Positions 8,046-16,264 of a stretch of 35,901 bases of DNA are shown in pieces. The notes under the pieces are model-generated. The model was not told where the DNA came from. It searched no databases and was given only the letters and a program-made list of their open reading frames with translations. Position 1 is the first letter of the stretch; every line of letters starts with the position of its first letter. A program made the position numbers and the translations under genes. Origin of the DNA: Pseudomonas sp. GM80 (GTDB lineage: Bacteria; Pseudomonadota; Gammaproteobacteria; Pseudomonadales; Pseudomonadaceae); the NCBI RefSeq assembly GCF_000282515.1, contig NZ_AKJD01000100.1:1-35901 (forward strand), written 5' to 3'.

Positions 8046-8630
8046 ATGCAAGGCATGATCATCAGCAACCCGCGCCTGGAATTCCTGCGCCCGCTGCTTG
8101 AACGCTGGTTTGACTGTATCGACCGCTTTAACGCCGTACGCGGCGACAGCGACACACCGTACTGGCATGACGAGAAAGCCAATCTCGGCCTGCTCTCGGC
8201 AGCGGCGTGGATGGCCGAGCTGGTCACCCTGAACGACACGCCCACGCGCAAACAGAATGAAGAAGGTGAGCGCAATGCCCGCGCCGACCTGTTCATTGCC
8301 AGCGCCGAAGATCGCGCTTACATTCAGGCTACGCAGCGCTGGCCACGGGTCACCAACCTCAACCTGACCCAAGCCCTGCTCGACATTACCAACGATGCCA
8401 AACGCATCAGCTTTGCCAGCGACCTCAAGCTCGGCTGCCTGTTTGTCGCCCCGCAAAAAGCCCAGCACAGCGCCAGCCCCGAAGAGCTGCAAGACATGGT
8501 CGACGACCTGCAAAAGGAACACACCTGCGCGGTCGCCTGGTATTTCCCCTACGCCTACCGCAAATTGCGCAGCGAAGCCGGCAATTATCATCCCGGCATT
8601 GCCGTGCTGTTCAAGGAAGCCCGCGGCTGA
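8046..8630 (+). CDS. Uncharacterised soluble protein, 194 aa
   Basis: I do not recognise a characterised family. The protein is mixed in charge, has no signal peptide or membrane segment and is probably cytoplasmic. Aromatic and charged motifs stand out: LERWFDCIDRFNAVRG (about 18-33), DTPYWHDEKANLGLLSAAAWMAE (36-58), TQRWPRVTNLNLTQALLDITNDAKR (95-119), and a C-terminal VAWYFPYAYRKLRSEAGNYHPGIAVLF. The frame opens at 8001, but AAGGA at 8033-8037 is well placed for the ATG at 8046; 8037 and 8040 are alternatives. It is divergent from the cob operon with its own candidate promoter, and is not obviously part of cobalamin synthesis. Codon use resembles its neighbours. Confidence 0.75.
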   Translation: MQGMIISNPRLEFLRPLLERWFDCIDRFNAVRGDSDTPYWHDEKANLGLLSAAAWMAELVTLNDTPTRKQNEEGERNARADLFIASAEDRAYIQATQRWPRVTNLNLTQALLDITNDAKRISFASDLKLGCLFVAPQKAQHSASPEELQDMVDDLQKEHTCAVAWYFPYAYRKLRSEAGNYHPGIAVLFKEARG

Positions 8631-8696
8631 GCAGTTGAACCATCGGGCTTGCGCCCTCCTCTATGATTAGGAATGCATTCATAGGGAAGATCAGCA

Positions 8697-10010
8697 ATGC
8701 GCAAGCCCCAGCTCGTTTTCGTCATCGCCCTCGCCGGAGGGCTCGCCGCCTGCGGTGAATCCTCCAGCCTGCAAGTCACTGACGGCACCGGCCCGTCGCC
8801 GAAATTGCCCGAACCGAACAAGACCCTGATCCCGACGGTGAACATCGCCCCGGCGATCGGCTGGCCCGAGGGCGGCAAACCGACGGCGGCGGCCGGCACT
8901 CAAGTCGCGGCATTTGCCGAAGGCCTCGATCATCCGCGCTGGCTCTACGTGCTGCCCAACGGTGATGTGCTGGTGGCGGAAACCAATGCCCCGCCGAAAC
9001 CCGACGACAGCAGCGGCGTTCGTGGCTGGGTCATGAAGAAAGTCATGGGCAAGGCTGGGGCCGGCGTGCCGAGCCCGAACCGCATCACCCTGCTGCGCGA
9101 CGCCGACCACGATGGCGTGGCCGAGACGCGCACGGTGTTTTTGCAGAACCTCAATTCGCCCTTTGGCATGACCCTGGTCGGCAATGATTTGTATGTCGCT
9201 GATACCGATCGCCTGTTGCGCTTTCACTACGAACCCGGCGCGACCGAGATCAAGTCGCAGCCAATCAAAGTGACCGATCTGCCGGGCGGCACGCTGAATC
9301 ATCACTGGACCAAAAACGTGATTGCCAGCAAGGACGGTAGCAAGCTCTACGTCACTGTGGGCTCGAACAGTAACGTCGGCGAGAACGGCCTGGATAAAGA
9401 AGAAGGCCGCGCGGCGATCTGGGAAGTCGACCGGGCGACCGGCAATCACCGGATTTTCGCTTCGGGCATTCGCAACCCCAACGGCCTGGCTTGGGAGCCT
9501 ACCAGCGGCGCACTGTGGACAGCGGTCAACGAGCGTGACGAGATCGGCAGCGACCTGGTGCCGGATTACATCACTTCAGTGAAGGACGGCGGTTTCTACG
9601 GCTGGCCGTTCAGTTATTACGGGCAGCACGTCGACGTTCGAGTGTCGCCACAGAATCTGGATCTGGTGGCCAAGGCCATCGCCCCGGATTACGCGGTCGG
9701 CCCGCACACCGCATCGCTCGGCCTGAGCTTCGCCGAAGGCAACACCTTGCCAGCGCAGTTCAAGGAAGGCGCGTTCATCGGCCAGCACGGCTCGTGGAAC
9801 CGTAAACCGCACAGTGGCTACAAGGTGATTTTTGTGCCGTTTACCGGCGGCAAGCCGAGCGGCAAACCGGTCGACGTGCTGACCGGGTTCCTCGACAAGG
9901 ACGAAAACGCGATGGGGCGCCCGGTGGGCGTGGTGATCGACCAGCAAGGTGGCTTGTTGGTGGCGGATGATGTCGGCGACAAGGTTTGGCGAGTAACTTC
10001 TGCCAAATAA
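8697..10010 (+). CDS. Sorbosone dehydrogenase-like (PQQ-type beta-propeller) lipoprotein
   Basis: This 437-residue protein resembles L-sorbosone/glucose dehydrogenase family beta-propellers, which sit in the periplasm and often use PQQ. A signal peptide with the lipobox LAAC (Cys19) implies a lipoprotein. Family features are AEGLDHPRWLYVLPNGDVLVAETN near 73-96, RITLLRDADHDGVAETRTVF near 127, LNSPFGMTLVGNDLYVADTD, and GSWNRKPHSGYKVIFVPF with a final GRPVGVVIDQQGGLLVADD repeat. The substrate cannot be read from the sequence. GGGAAGA lies upstream of the ATG. The gene looks like a single transcription unit, followed by a REPIN. Confidence 0.88.
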   Translation: MRKPQLVFVIALAGGLAACGESSSLQVTDGTGPSPKLPEPNKTLIPTVNIAPAIGWPEGGKPTAAAGTQVAAFAEGLDHPRWLYVLPNGDVLVAETNAPPKPDDSSGVRGWVMKKVMGKAGAGVPSPNRITLLRDADHDGVAETRTVFLQNLNSPFGMTLVGNDLYVADTDRLLRFHYEPGATEIKSQPIKVTDLPGGTLNHHWTKNVIASKDGSKLYVTVGSNSNVGENGLDKEEGRAAIWEVDRATGNHRIFASGIRNPNGLAWEPTSGALWTAVNERDEIGSDLVPDYITSVKDGGFYGWPFSYYGQHVDVRVSPQNLDLVAKAIAPDYAVGPHTASLGLSFAEGNTLPAQFKEGAFIGQHGSWNRKPHSGYKVIFVPFTGGKPSGKPVDVLTGFLDKDENAMGRPVGVVIDQQGGLLVADDVGDKVWRVTSAK

Positions 10011-10033
10011 TTTAGCGCCTGCCCCAAAACAAA

Positions 10034-10123
10034 TGTAGGAGTGAGCCTGCTCGCGATAGCGTCGTATCAGTCGACATCATTTTTGACTGAATGAACGTCA
10101 TCGCGAGCAGGCTCACTCCTACA
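10034..10123. repeat. REPIN (family A) between the sorbosone dehydrogenase-like gene and a C40 peptidase gene
   Basis: TGTAGGAGTGAGCCTGCTCGCGAT begins at 10034, and its reverse complement ends at 10123. The arms match those at 1496-1559. It lies between the convergent genes ending at 10010 (plus) and 10144 (minus), so it could also act as a two-way stem-loop at the ends of both messages. Confidence 0.9.
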
Positions 10124-10143
10124 GGGGATTGTGTGCAGTTGGA

Positions 10144-10680
10144 TTATGGGTTGTGCGCCAAATGTTCAGGTTGCAATACGCGCTTGGCGCTCAGATAGGC
10201 CTTCTGCCAATACGCCTTCGACAGGCTGTCCAGCTTCACCGTGCCGCCCGTTGCTGGCGCATGCACGAAGCGCCCTTCACCAACGTAAATCCCCGCATGA
10301 CTGACCTGCGAGCCGCCATTGGTGGCGAAGAAGATCAGGTCGCCGGTCTGCAAGCCTTCCTTGCCGACATTCGGTGCCTGCATCACGATCAGCTCACGCG
10401 TCGAACGCGGCAGGGAGATACCGGCTGCGTCGCGGTAAACAAAACCGATCAAACCACTGCAATCAAAACCCGAATCCGGCGTGTTGCCGCCCCAACGATA
10501 AGGCGTACCAACCAGGCCAAGCGCGCGAAACAGCACGTCTTCAGCAGCCGGCGAGAATGATTGAGAGGGGCCGAACACGACCGGCGCGCGAACTACCGGC
10601 GCAGGCGGCGGTGTGCGACTGGCGCAGGCGCTGAGCAGCGCTGCACAGAGCATCAATGTGAGGCGGGCCGACATCGTCAT
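10144..10680 (-). CDS. NlpC/P60 (C40) family lipoprotein peptidase, 178 aa
   Basis: This is a probable peptidoglycan endopeptidase acting between peptide-stem residues in the periplasm. A signal peptide ends in the lipobox LLSAC (Cys19) and is followed by a short Pro/Ala-rich linker. The NlpC/P60 domain (about 45-165) has the catalytic Cys74 in GFDCSGLIGFVY, His128 in VSHAGIYVG and His140 in FVHAP, so the triad is complete. The frame extends upstream to 10752, but the ATG at 10680 has AGGA at a good distance and gives a clean signal peptide. It lies in tandem with a paralogue (10901-11518), which probably arose by duplication. The two are about 220 bases apart and may be transcribed separately. 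Confidence 0.9.
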   Translation of the reverse strand: MTMSARLTLMLCAALLSACASRTPPPAPVVRAPVVFGPSQSFSPAAEDVLFRALGLVGTPYRWGGNTPDSGFDCSGLIGFVYRDAAGISLPRSTRELIVMQAPNVGKEGLQTGDLIFFATNGGSQVSHAGIYVGEGRFVHAPATGGTVKLDSLSKAYWQKAYLSAKRVLQPEHLAHNP

Positions 10681-10733
10681 AAGCAGAACATCCTGATCTG
10701 GCTGCGGCTTTCTCTGCCGGATGGACAGAAAAC

Positions 10734-10763
10734 AAAACCGCCTGCGGAGCACGCAGGCGGTTT
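10734..10763 (-). terminator. Strong hairpin with T-rich tail between the two C40 peptidase genes
   Basis: On the minus strand AAACCGCCTGC pairs with GCAGGCGGTTT around a short loop and is followed by TGTTTTC. It can end transcription of the upstream C40 gene (10901-11518). It also lies downstream of a promoter-like site at 10784-10811, so it may sit in the leader of the 10144-10680 gene and act there as an attenuator. Confidence 0.65.
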
Positions 10764-10783
10764 GCCATCAATATAGATACAGG

Positions 10784-10811
10784 ATTCTAGCGGCTACGCG
10801 GCAAACTTCAA
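10784..10811 (-). promoter_or_regulatory. Candidate sigma70 promoter for the second C40 peptidase gene
   Basis: On the minus strand TTGAAG (10806-10811) and TAGAAT (10784-10789) are 16 bases apart, about 105 bases upstream of the ATG at 10680. Just upstream, AGACTTTA and TAAAGTCT (10815-10841) form an inverted repeat that could be an operator or a weak terminator. Confidence 0.45.
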
Positions 10812-10900
10812 GTAAGACTTTAACTTCACCTTGTAAAGTCTAGGTCTACTCCGTTGCCGGAAGCCATTTTGCCGCTGCGAACGCAGCGACAACGCGGGAA

Positions 10901-11518
10901 TTACTTGCGAGCGGTGACCACGGTCGGGGCCATCGCGAGTGCGCGCTTGGCTTCGATGAAGGTCTTGTTCCAGTAGCTGTCACCCAGGCTGTCGATGCGA
11001 ACACCGCCGCTGCGACGACTGCTGGAATGGATGAACTGGTTGTCACCCAGGTAGATCCCGGCGTGACTGACACGACCGCGACGACCGTTGGTGGCGAAGA
11101 ACAGCAGATCGCCCGGCTCAAGGTTGCTGCGCGAGACCAGCGGCGCATCCACGTTGATCATTTCGCGAGTGGAGCGTGGCAGGTTCATGCCGGCTTCTTC
11201 GCGGAACAGGTAACCGATGAAACCGCTGCAATCGAAACCGGCTTCGGAGGTACCGCCGAAACGGTAACGGGTACCGATCAGGGACATGCCGCGTTCGAGG
11301 ATGCTGTCAGCCAGAACAGGAAGCTGATAAGGCTTCTTGCCGTTGAATTCGTTGAGTTCTTTTTCGGTGTCCAGTTCTTCCTGGTAAATAACGGAAGACT
11401 GGGCCGTGGCAGAATTTTTAACCTGTTGAGGCTGCTCTTGAACTGGAGAATGAGCAGCGCAACCGAACAACAGGGTGACAAATGCGAGAGGCACGAGGGG
11501 TGCGAAGCGCTTTAGCAT
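10901..11518 (-). CDS. NlpC/P60 (C40) family lipoprotein peptidase, 205 aa
   Basis: This is a second putative murein endopeptidase, a paralogue of the gene downstream. The signal peptide ends at the lipobox LLFGC (Cys20). A Gln/Glu-rich linker of about 45 residues precedes the domain. Catalytic residues are Cys97 in GFDCSGFIGYLF, His152 in VSHAGIYLG and His164 in QFIHSS. The open frame begins at 11590, but MLKRFAPLVP at 11518 is a normal signal peptide start. Its Shine-Dalgarno is weak. The gene has its own promoter-like site at 11556-11584. It resembles the MepS/Spr type of endopeptidase in layout, but orthology cannot be judged here. Confidence 0.9.
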   Translation of the reverse strand: MLKRFAPLVPLAFVTLLFGCAAHSPVQEQPQQVKNSATAQSSVIYQEELDTEKELNEFNGKKPYQLPVLADSILERGMSLIGTRYRFGGTSEAGFDCSGFIGYLFREEAGMNLPRSTREMINVDAPLVSRSNLEPGDLLFFATNGRRGRVSHAGIYLGDNQFIHSSSRRSGGVRIDSLGDSYWNKTFIEAKRALAMAPTVVTARK

Positions 11519-11555
11519 GGGCACGACCGTGGTTGATAGTTGTAAAGAAGCCGAG

Positions 11556-11584
11556 ACTATGCCCGCTATCAGCCTCATTTGCAA
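11556..11584 (-). promoter_or_regulatory. Sigma70-type promoter for the first C40 peptidase gene
   Basis: On the minus strand TTGCAA (11579-11584) and CATAGT (11556-11561) are separated by 17 bases. They lie about 38 bases upstream of the ATG at 11518, giving a short leader. Confidence 0.5.
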
Positions 11585-11744
11585 ATTCAATCGATCTTTT
11601 TGTGACTTCTCGGTTTCTCGTTTACATCTAAGCGCTTAAGCCCATTTGAGTCGATACGCGGCCTGCACACCGTGCAGGAAAGCGGATTTTCTGGCGCCTG
11701 AAATATGCCGAACGCCGCTGAGAGCCCCGGAATAAAAGGGATGA

Positions 11745-12449
11745 CTACCAGCCGAGGGTTTCTTTGAGGAAGGGGATGGTCAGCTTGCGTTGCGCCTGCA
11801 GAGAGGCCTGATCAAGCTGCTCGAGCAGGTCAAACAGCGCACTCATGCTGCGCGTACCACGGGTCAAAATAAAATGCCCGACCTCATCGGTCAGGTGCAA
11901 ACCGCGACGCGATGCGCGCAATTGCAAGGCACGCAATTTATCTTCGTCGGAGAGTGGGCGCATCTGGAAAATCAGCGCCATGGTCAGCCGCGACTTCAAG
12001 TCGGCCAGTTTGACCGGCAGTTCACGCGGCGAGGTGGAGGCCGCGATGAGCAGGCGGCGACCGCTGTCACGCAAGCGGTTGAACAGATGAAACATCGCCT
12101 CTTCCCAATCAGCCTTGCCGGCAATCACCTGCAGATCATCCAGGCAAACCAGTTCGTACTGTTCAAGGTTGTCGAGGATTTCGACACCGCGATCCATCAA
12201 CTCCGCCAACGGCAGATAGACTGCCGGCTCACCCATCTGCTCAAAACGCAGGCAAGCCGCCTGCAACAGATGCGTACGCCCTACGCCGTGCTTGCCCCAC
12301 AGATAGATCAGGCTTTCTGTCCACCCGGCGTCGGCTTCGCATAGGCGCTCGACATAGCCGAGTGCAGCGGCATTGGCGCCTGGGTAGTAGTTGATGAAGG
12401 TGGCGTCGTCACGCAGACGCACACCTAGGGGCAGCTGAATCGGTTTCAT
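11745..12449 (-). CDS. hda: DnaA regulatory inactivator Hda
   Basis: Hda is a DnaA-like AAA+ protein. With the DNA-loaded sliding clamp it stimulates hydrolysis of ATP bound to DnaA after replication initiates. The 234-residue protein has the N-terminal clamp-binding motif QLPLGV (5-10) and a Walker A variant WGKHGVGRTH (51-60) with arginine in place of the usual lysine, as in other Hda proteins. It also has Walker B VCLDDL (101-106), sensor-like ASTSPRELP, PLSDEDKLRALQLRA (166-180) and the C-terminal LTIPFLKETL. It lies downstream of the AI-2E family gene in the same direction, with 216 bases between and a possible promoter of its own. Confidence 0.95.
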   Translation of the reverse strand: MKPIQLPLGVRLRDDATFINYYPGANAAALGYVERLCEADAGWTESLIYLWGKHGVGRTHLLQAACLRFEQMGEPAVYLPLAELMDRGVEILDNLEQYELVCLDDLQVIAGKADWEEAMFHLFNRLRDSGRRLLIAASTSPRELPVKLADLKSRLTMALIFQMRPLSDEDKLRALQLRASRRGLHLTDEVGHFILTRGTRSMSALFDLLEQLDQASLQAQRKLTIPFLKETLGW

Positions 12450-12505
12450 GCTGACTGAACAGTTCTCAAGGAACCGTTAGTGGCCTCTGTGTAAAGTTTG
12501 CGAAG

Positions 12506-12532
12506 TTTATACCCGTGAAGCTGAGCGCACAA
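12506..12532 (-). promoter_or_regulatory. Possible promoter of hda
   Basis: On the minus strand TTGTGC (12527-12532) is followed after 15 bases by GGGTATAAA, with TATAAA at 12506-12511. The -10 is good; the spacer is short. The hda ATG is 57 bases downstream. Confidence 0.35.
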
Positions 12533-12600
12533 TGCGACAGAGTCCAAGCAAAATCAAAGGTTTGCGTTAACACGCTGGTTTTATGACAGATTCTCTGACG

Positions 12601-12652
12601 GTGTCTTGCCAGCATTGCCCGCAAGACACGGGCCAACCCGGCTTCCACCGGG
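12601..12652 (-). terminator. Two hairpins after the AI-2E family gene
   Basis: GTGTCTTGC (12601-12609) and GCAAGACAC (12621-12629) form a nine-base-pair stem. CCCGG and CCGGG (12638-12652) form a second one just after the stop codon of the 12666-13739 gene. Neither has a T run, so they may stabilise or process the message, or stop transcription inefficiently. Confidence 0.3.
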
Positions 12653-12665
12653 CCGCCCGCCGGTA

Positions 12666-13739
12666 TTACAACTCCGGTTCGTCGACACCACTATAAATTT
12701 CGGAATCCTTGTACAAGTCGTGGACATGGCGCACCAGCACCATGATCACCGCCGCTACCGGCAGCGCCAGCAGCACCCCGGTGAACCCGAACAGTTCGCC
12801 ACCCGCCAGAATCGCGAAAATCACCGCGACCGGGTGCAGACCGATGCGGTCACCGACCAGCAACGGCGTCAGCACCATGCCTTCCAGCGCCTGACCGACC
12901 ATGAACACCGCGACAATCCCGATCATCGGATACAAATCACCACCGAACTGGAACAGCCCGGCAATCAGCGCCGCGCCAATGCCAATGACGAAGCCCATGT
13001 ACGGCACGATCGCCGCGAGACCTGCGATCAAACCGATCAACAGCCCCAGTTCCAGACCGACGATCATCAAGCCCGCCGCATAAATCACGCCCAGCGCCAG
13101 CATCACCAGCAACTGTCCGCGCACGAATGCGCCCAGCACTTCATGACACTCACCCGCCAGTGCAACCACGCGCTCTTCACGATCACGCGGCAACAGGCTG
13201 CGGATCTTCGCCATCATCACGTCCCAGTCGCGCAGCAAGTAAAAACTCACCACCGGGATCAGCACCAGATTGGCCAACCAGCCAATCAGTGCAAGGCTCG
13301 ACGCCGTCGCCTGGCTCAGCACCACACTGACGATGTCGGTGGTCTGCCCCATGTGTTCGCTGATGGCAGCCTTGACCTTGTCGAATTTCCAGAAGCCGTC
13401 CGACAGCCCCAGCTTCGCCTGCGCCCACGGCAGTGCGGTGTGCTGCAGCCAGTCGAGCATCTGCGGCGCCAGCTCGTACAAACGCACTAGCTGCTTGGCG
13501 AGCATCGGCACCAACACCAGCAACAGTGCCGTGACGATCAGGGTGAACAAGGCAAATACCGAGATCACGCCCCAGGTTCGCGACAAACCGAGCCGCTCCA
13601 GCCGATCCACCAGCGGATCGAACAGATACGCCAGCAACAGCGCCACCAGGAACGGCGTGAGGATCGGGTGCAGCAACCATACAAACGCGCAAAGCAGGAT
13701 TACCCCACCGAGCCAGAACCAACGCCGCGTATCGGCCAT
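12666..13739 (-). CDS. AI-2E family transporter / PerM-like permease
   Basis: The 357-residue inner membrane protein of the AI-2E transporter (PerM, YdiK) family has about seven to eight hydrophobic segments. There are two at the N-terminus (about 9-40), a pair near 60-85, and a C-terminal block of four to five from about 150 onwards. Typical family features are HPILTPFLVALLLAYLFDPLVDRL near the N-terminus, VSFYLLRDWD near residue 165 and VPYMGFVIGIGAALIAG near 245. The transported compound is unknown; family members have been linked to autoinducer-2 export or Na+/H+ exchange. The gene is 34 bases downstream of the DUF2066 gene and probably co-transcribed with it. Confidence 0.9.
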   Translation of the reverse strand: MADTRRWFWLGGVILLCAFVWLLHPILTPFLVALLLAYLFDPLVDRLERLGLSRTWGVISVFALFTLIVTALLLVLVPMLAKQLVRLYELAPQMLDWLQHTALPWAQAKLGLSDGFWKFDKVKAAISEHMGQTTDIVSVVLSQATASSLALIGWLANLVLIPVVSFYLLRDWDVMMAKIRSLLPRDREERVVALAGECHEVLGAFVRGQLLVMLALGVIYAAGLMIVGLELGLLIGLIAGLAAIVPYMGFVIGIGAALIAGLFQFGGDLYPMIGIVAVFMVGQALEGMVLTPLLVGDRIGLHPVAVIFAILAGGELFGFTGVLLALPVAAVIMVLVRHVHDLYKDSEIYSGVDEPEL

Positions 13740-13773
13740 GTACCACTCCTGTTGCTTCTATATAAGGAAAGAC

Positions 13774-14832
13774 TTACCAGCGAAACCGCAACGACGGCGC
13801 CGCCGGTGTCGGGGCAGGCACCGCGACCGGCGCGGCACCTGCCACCGCCGGCTGAGGCGCTGCTACCGGAACCGGGGCTTCGGCAGGCAGTTCCTGCAAC
13901 TTTGCCAGCGACAATTGCGCGCGCATTTGATCGGCGCTGCCATTGACCTGATAAACGATACGATCGCCGTCAACACTTTGCAGACGCACGCCAAACGGTT
14001 CGAGTAACCGCAACAGCGTTGCGTAATGCTCAAGATTCATGCCCTGCACTTCCAGGGTCTGTTGACCCGAAGCACCAGGCTTGGCAACAAACCGTGGTGC
14101 CAGGCGTTCAGCCACCGCGAGCATCACCGCGTCGGCCACGGCAGCCTGATCGGCGCCCTGGACGCTGCCGGCTTCTTTTTGATCGCCCAGCCACAAGTGC
14201 CATTTGGCTTGCCACTGCCCGCCGTCTTCGCGCGCATGCACCGCCAGCAAGGCATCCGCGTTGTACCGCTCGGAGGCGCCGCGCAACGGTGCCGCGTCGG
14301 TGCCTTCCAGCGCTGGCGCAGTGGCGACCAGTTGTTCACTGAGGTCCGCCAGTGGCAGACGCAGCGGCAAACCGCGATGTTGCGCGGCTGTACGCAACGG
14401 CGCAGCAGCGGCCTGGCCGTCACCGACCAGGCTTGAACCCTCAGCCGAATCGTTCAGCCACCAACTCAGAATCGACGGCCGACTGGCGCCCCACAACGAC
14501 AAGCCGGCGCGACGCAGCGCCTGCTCGGTGGTCGCCGGATCGAAATCGACCTTCAGCACCTCCGGCGGCCCGGCATCAAAACCGAACTGACTGATGATTT
14601 GCTGCGGATCCTTGCGAATCGCCGCCAGCCCCGGGTTCTGCGGGGCCTTCGGATCGCCGGTCAGGCGCAACACCAGCGTGTCAAGCGCCGCTTGCGTAGC
14701 GCGATCACGCTCTTGCGGCGCCTGGCCATTGACCGGCTCGCGCACCTGATAAAGGCCTTTGAGGTTTTCGGCGTGACTCGCCAGGCTGATCAATGACAAA
14801 CAACCGACAAACAATAATTTACAAAAACGCAT
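13774..14832 (-). CDS. DUF2066 domain-containing exported protein
   Basis: The 352-residue protein of unknown function has a signal peptide MRFCKLLFVGCLSLISLASHA, cleaved before ENL. The DUF2066 region (about 25-290) contains LYQVREPVNGQAPQERDRATQAAL, GLSLWGASRPSILSWWLND near 130 and LGDQKEAGSVQGADQAAVADAVMLAVAERLA. The last 40 residues are a Pro/Ala-rich low-complexity tail ending SLRFRW. The gene lies back to back with purM, an arrangement I recall as common in Pseudomonas. Function is not established. Confidence 0.88.
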   Translation of the reverse strand: MRFCKLLFVGCLSLISLASHAENLKGLYQVREPVNGQAPQERDRATQAALDTLVLRLTGDPKAPQNPGLAAIRKDPQQIISQFGFDAGPPEVLKVDFDPATTEQALRRAGLSLWGASRPSILSWWLNDSAEGSSLVGDGQAAAAPLRTAAQHRGLPLRLPLADLSEQLVATAPALEGTDAAPLRGASERYNADALLAVHAREDGGQWQAKWHLWLGDQKEAGSVQGADQAAVADAVMLAVAERLAPRFVAKPGASGQQTLEVQGMNLEHYATLLRLLEPFGVRLQSVDGDRIVYQVNGSADQMRAQLSLAKLQELPAEAPVPVAAPQPAVAGAAPVAVPAPTPAAPSLRFRW

Positions 14833-15205
14833 GGAGAATTCCCGTCGACAGGAGCGGCTGGAACAGGCCGCATGAACCGGTTAAGCAAGGCTGTGACCCT
14901 CGGCCGTTGCAAAACATTCACACGGCGGCGATAAGTTTTTGCACAGTGATAACGATAGACGGTTAATCGCCACACCTTATACAGGCAGTCATACGCCTCA
15001 ATTGCAAAAAATTTCTGCGGATATGGCCCTGCCCGTCGGTGCGAGGATGGCCGCTGCCCCTCAAGCCTGATAAAATCGCGCGCCTTCGCAGACCGGCAAC
15101 AGCCGGGCACCTCGAAACTCGCGTGAGGCACTCGCCCCCTCGATTTCGATGTTCCCGCTGAACTCGGTCGTTACCCCTGAATCCCCTCCCCTAAAGGCCT
15201 GGATC
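14833..15205. other. Divergent intergenic region between the DUF2066 gene and purM
   Basis: This 373-base stretch has no convincing gene. It must hold promoters in both directions. On the plus strand TTGCAC (14939-14944) and GTTAAT are 17 bases apart, and GATAAAAT near 15069-15076 is a possible -10 closer to purM. Neither is strong. An AT-rich patch (TTGCAAAAAATTTC) lies near 15003. No clear operator repeat is visible. Confidence 0.5.
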
Positions 15206-16264
15206 ATGAGCAAGCAACCCTCCCTGAGCTACAAGGACGCCGGTGTAGACATCGACGCCGGTGAAGCATTGGTCGAACGCATCAAGAGCGTCGCCAAGCG
15301 CACTGCGCGCCCGGAAGTCATGGGCGGCCTGGGCGGTTTCGGCGCCCTCTGCGAAATCCCGGCCGGCTACAAGCAGCCAGTGCTGGTTTCCGGCACCGAC
15401 GGCGTTGGCACCAAGCTGCGTCTGGCGCTGAACCTGAACAAGCACGACAGCATCGGCATCGACCTGGTCGCCATGTGCGTCAACGACCTGGTCGTTTGCG
15501 GCGCTGAGCCGCTGTTCTTCCTCGACTACTACGCCACCGGCAAACTGAACGTCGAGACCGCGACCCAAGTGGTAACCGGTATCGGCGCTGGCTGCGAACT
15601 GTCGGGTTGCTCGCTGGTCGGCGGCGAAACCGCTGAAATGCCTGGCATGTACGAAGGCGAAGACTACGACCTGGCCGGCTTCTGCGTCGGCGTCGTGGAA
15701 AAAGCTGAAATCATCGACGGCTCGAAAGTTGCCACCGGTGACGCACTGATCGCCCTGCCATCGTCCGGCCCGCACTCGAACGGCTACTCGCTGATCCGCA
15801 AGATCATCGAAGTCTCCGGTGCCGACATCGAAAACATCCAGCTCGACGGCAAACCGCTGACCGACCTGCTGATGGCCCCGACCCGCATCTACGTGAAGCC
15901 GCTGCTCAAGCTGATCAAAGACACCGGCGCGGTCAAAGCCATGGCCCACATCACCGGCGGCGGCCTGCTCGACAACATCCCGCGCGTGCTGCCAAAAGGC
16001 GCTCAAGCCGTGGTTGACGTGGCTAGCTGGACTCGCCCGGCCGTGTTCGACTGGCTGCAGGAAAAAGGCAACGTTGACGAAACCGAGATGCACCGCGTGC
16101 TCAACTGCGGCGTCGGCATGGTCATCTGCGTGGCTCAAGAGCACGTAGAAGTTGCGCTGAACACCCTGCGTGACGCCGGCGAACAGCCTTGGGTGATCGG
16201 TCAGATCGCTGCTGCCGCCGAAGGCGCAGCTCAGGTTGATCTGCAGAACCTTAAGGCTCATTAA
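15206..16264 (+). CDS. purM: Phosphoribosylformylglycinamidine cyclo-ligase (AIR synthetase)
   Basis: PurM makes aminoimidazole ribonucleotide from FGAM with ATP in de novo purine synthesis. The 352-residue protein has SYKDAGVDIDAG near the N-terminus, VSGTDGVGTKLRLA (about 61-74), DLVAMCVNDLVVCGAEPLFFLDYYA (about 85-109), ELSGCSLVGGETAEMPGMY and AHITGGGLLDNIPRVLP, all typical of the family. The frame is open from 15149, but MSKQPSLSYKD at 15206 is the standard start. Its stop overlaps purN by one base (TAATG), so the two are translationally coupled. Confidence 0.97.
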   Translation: MSKQPSLSYKDAGVDIDAGEALVERIKSVAKRTARPEVMGGLGGFGALCEIPAGYKQPVLVSGTDGVGTKLRLALNLNKHDSIGIDLVAMCVNDLVVCGAEPLFFLDYYATGKLNVETATQVVTGIGAGCELSGCSLVGGETAEMPGMYEGEDYDLAGFCVGVVEKAEIIDGSKVATGDALIALPSSGPHSNGYSLIRKIIEVSGADIENIQLDGKPLTDLLMAPTRIYVKPLLKLIKDTGAVKAMAHITGGGLLDNIPRVLPKGAQAVVDVASWTRPAVFDWLQEKGNVDETEMHRVLNCGVGMVICVAQEHVEVALNTLRDAGEQPWVIGQIAAAAEGAAQVDLQNLKAH

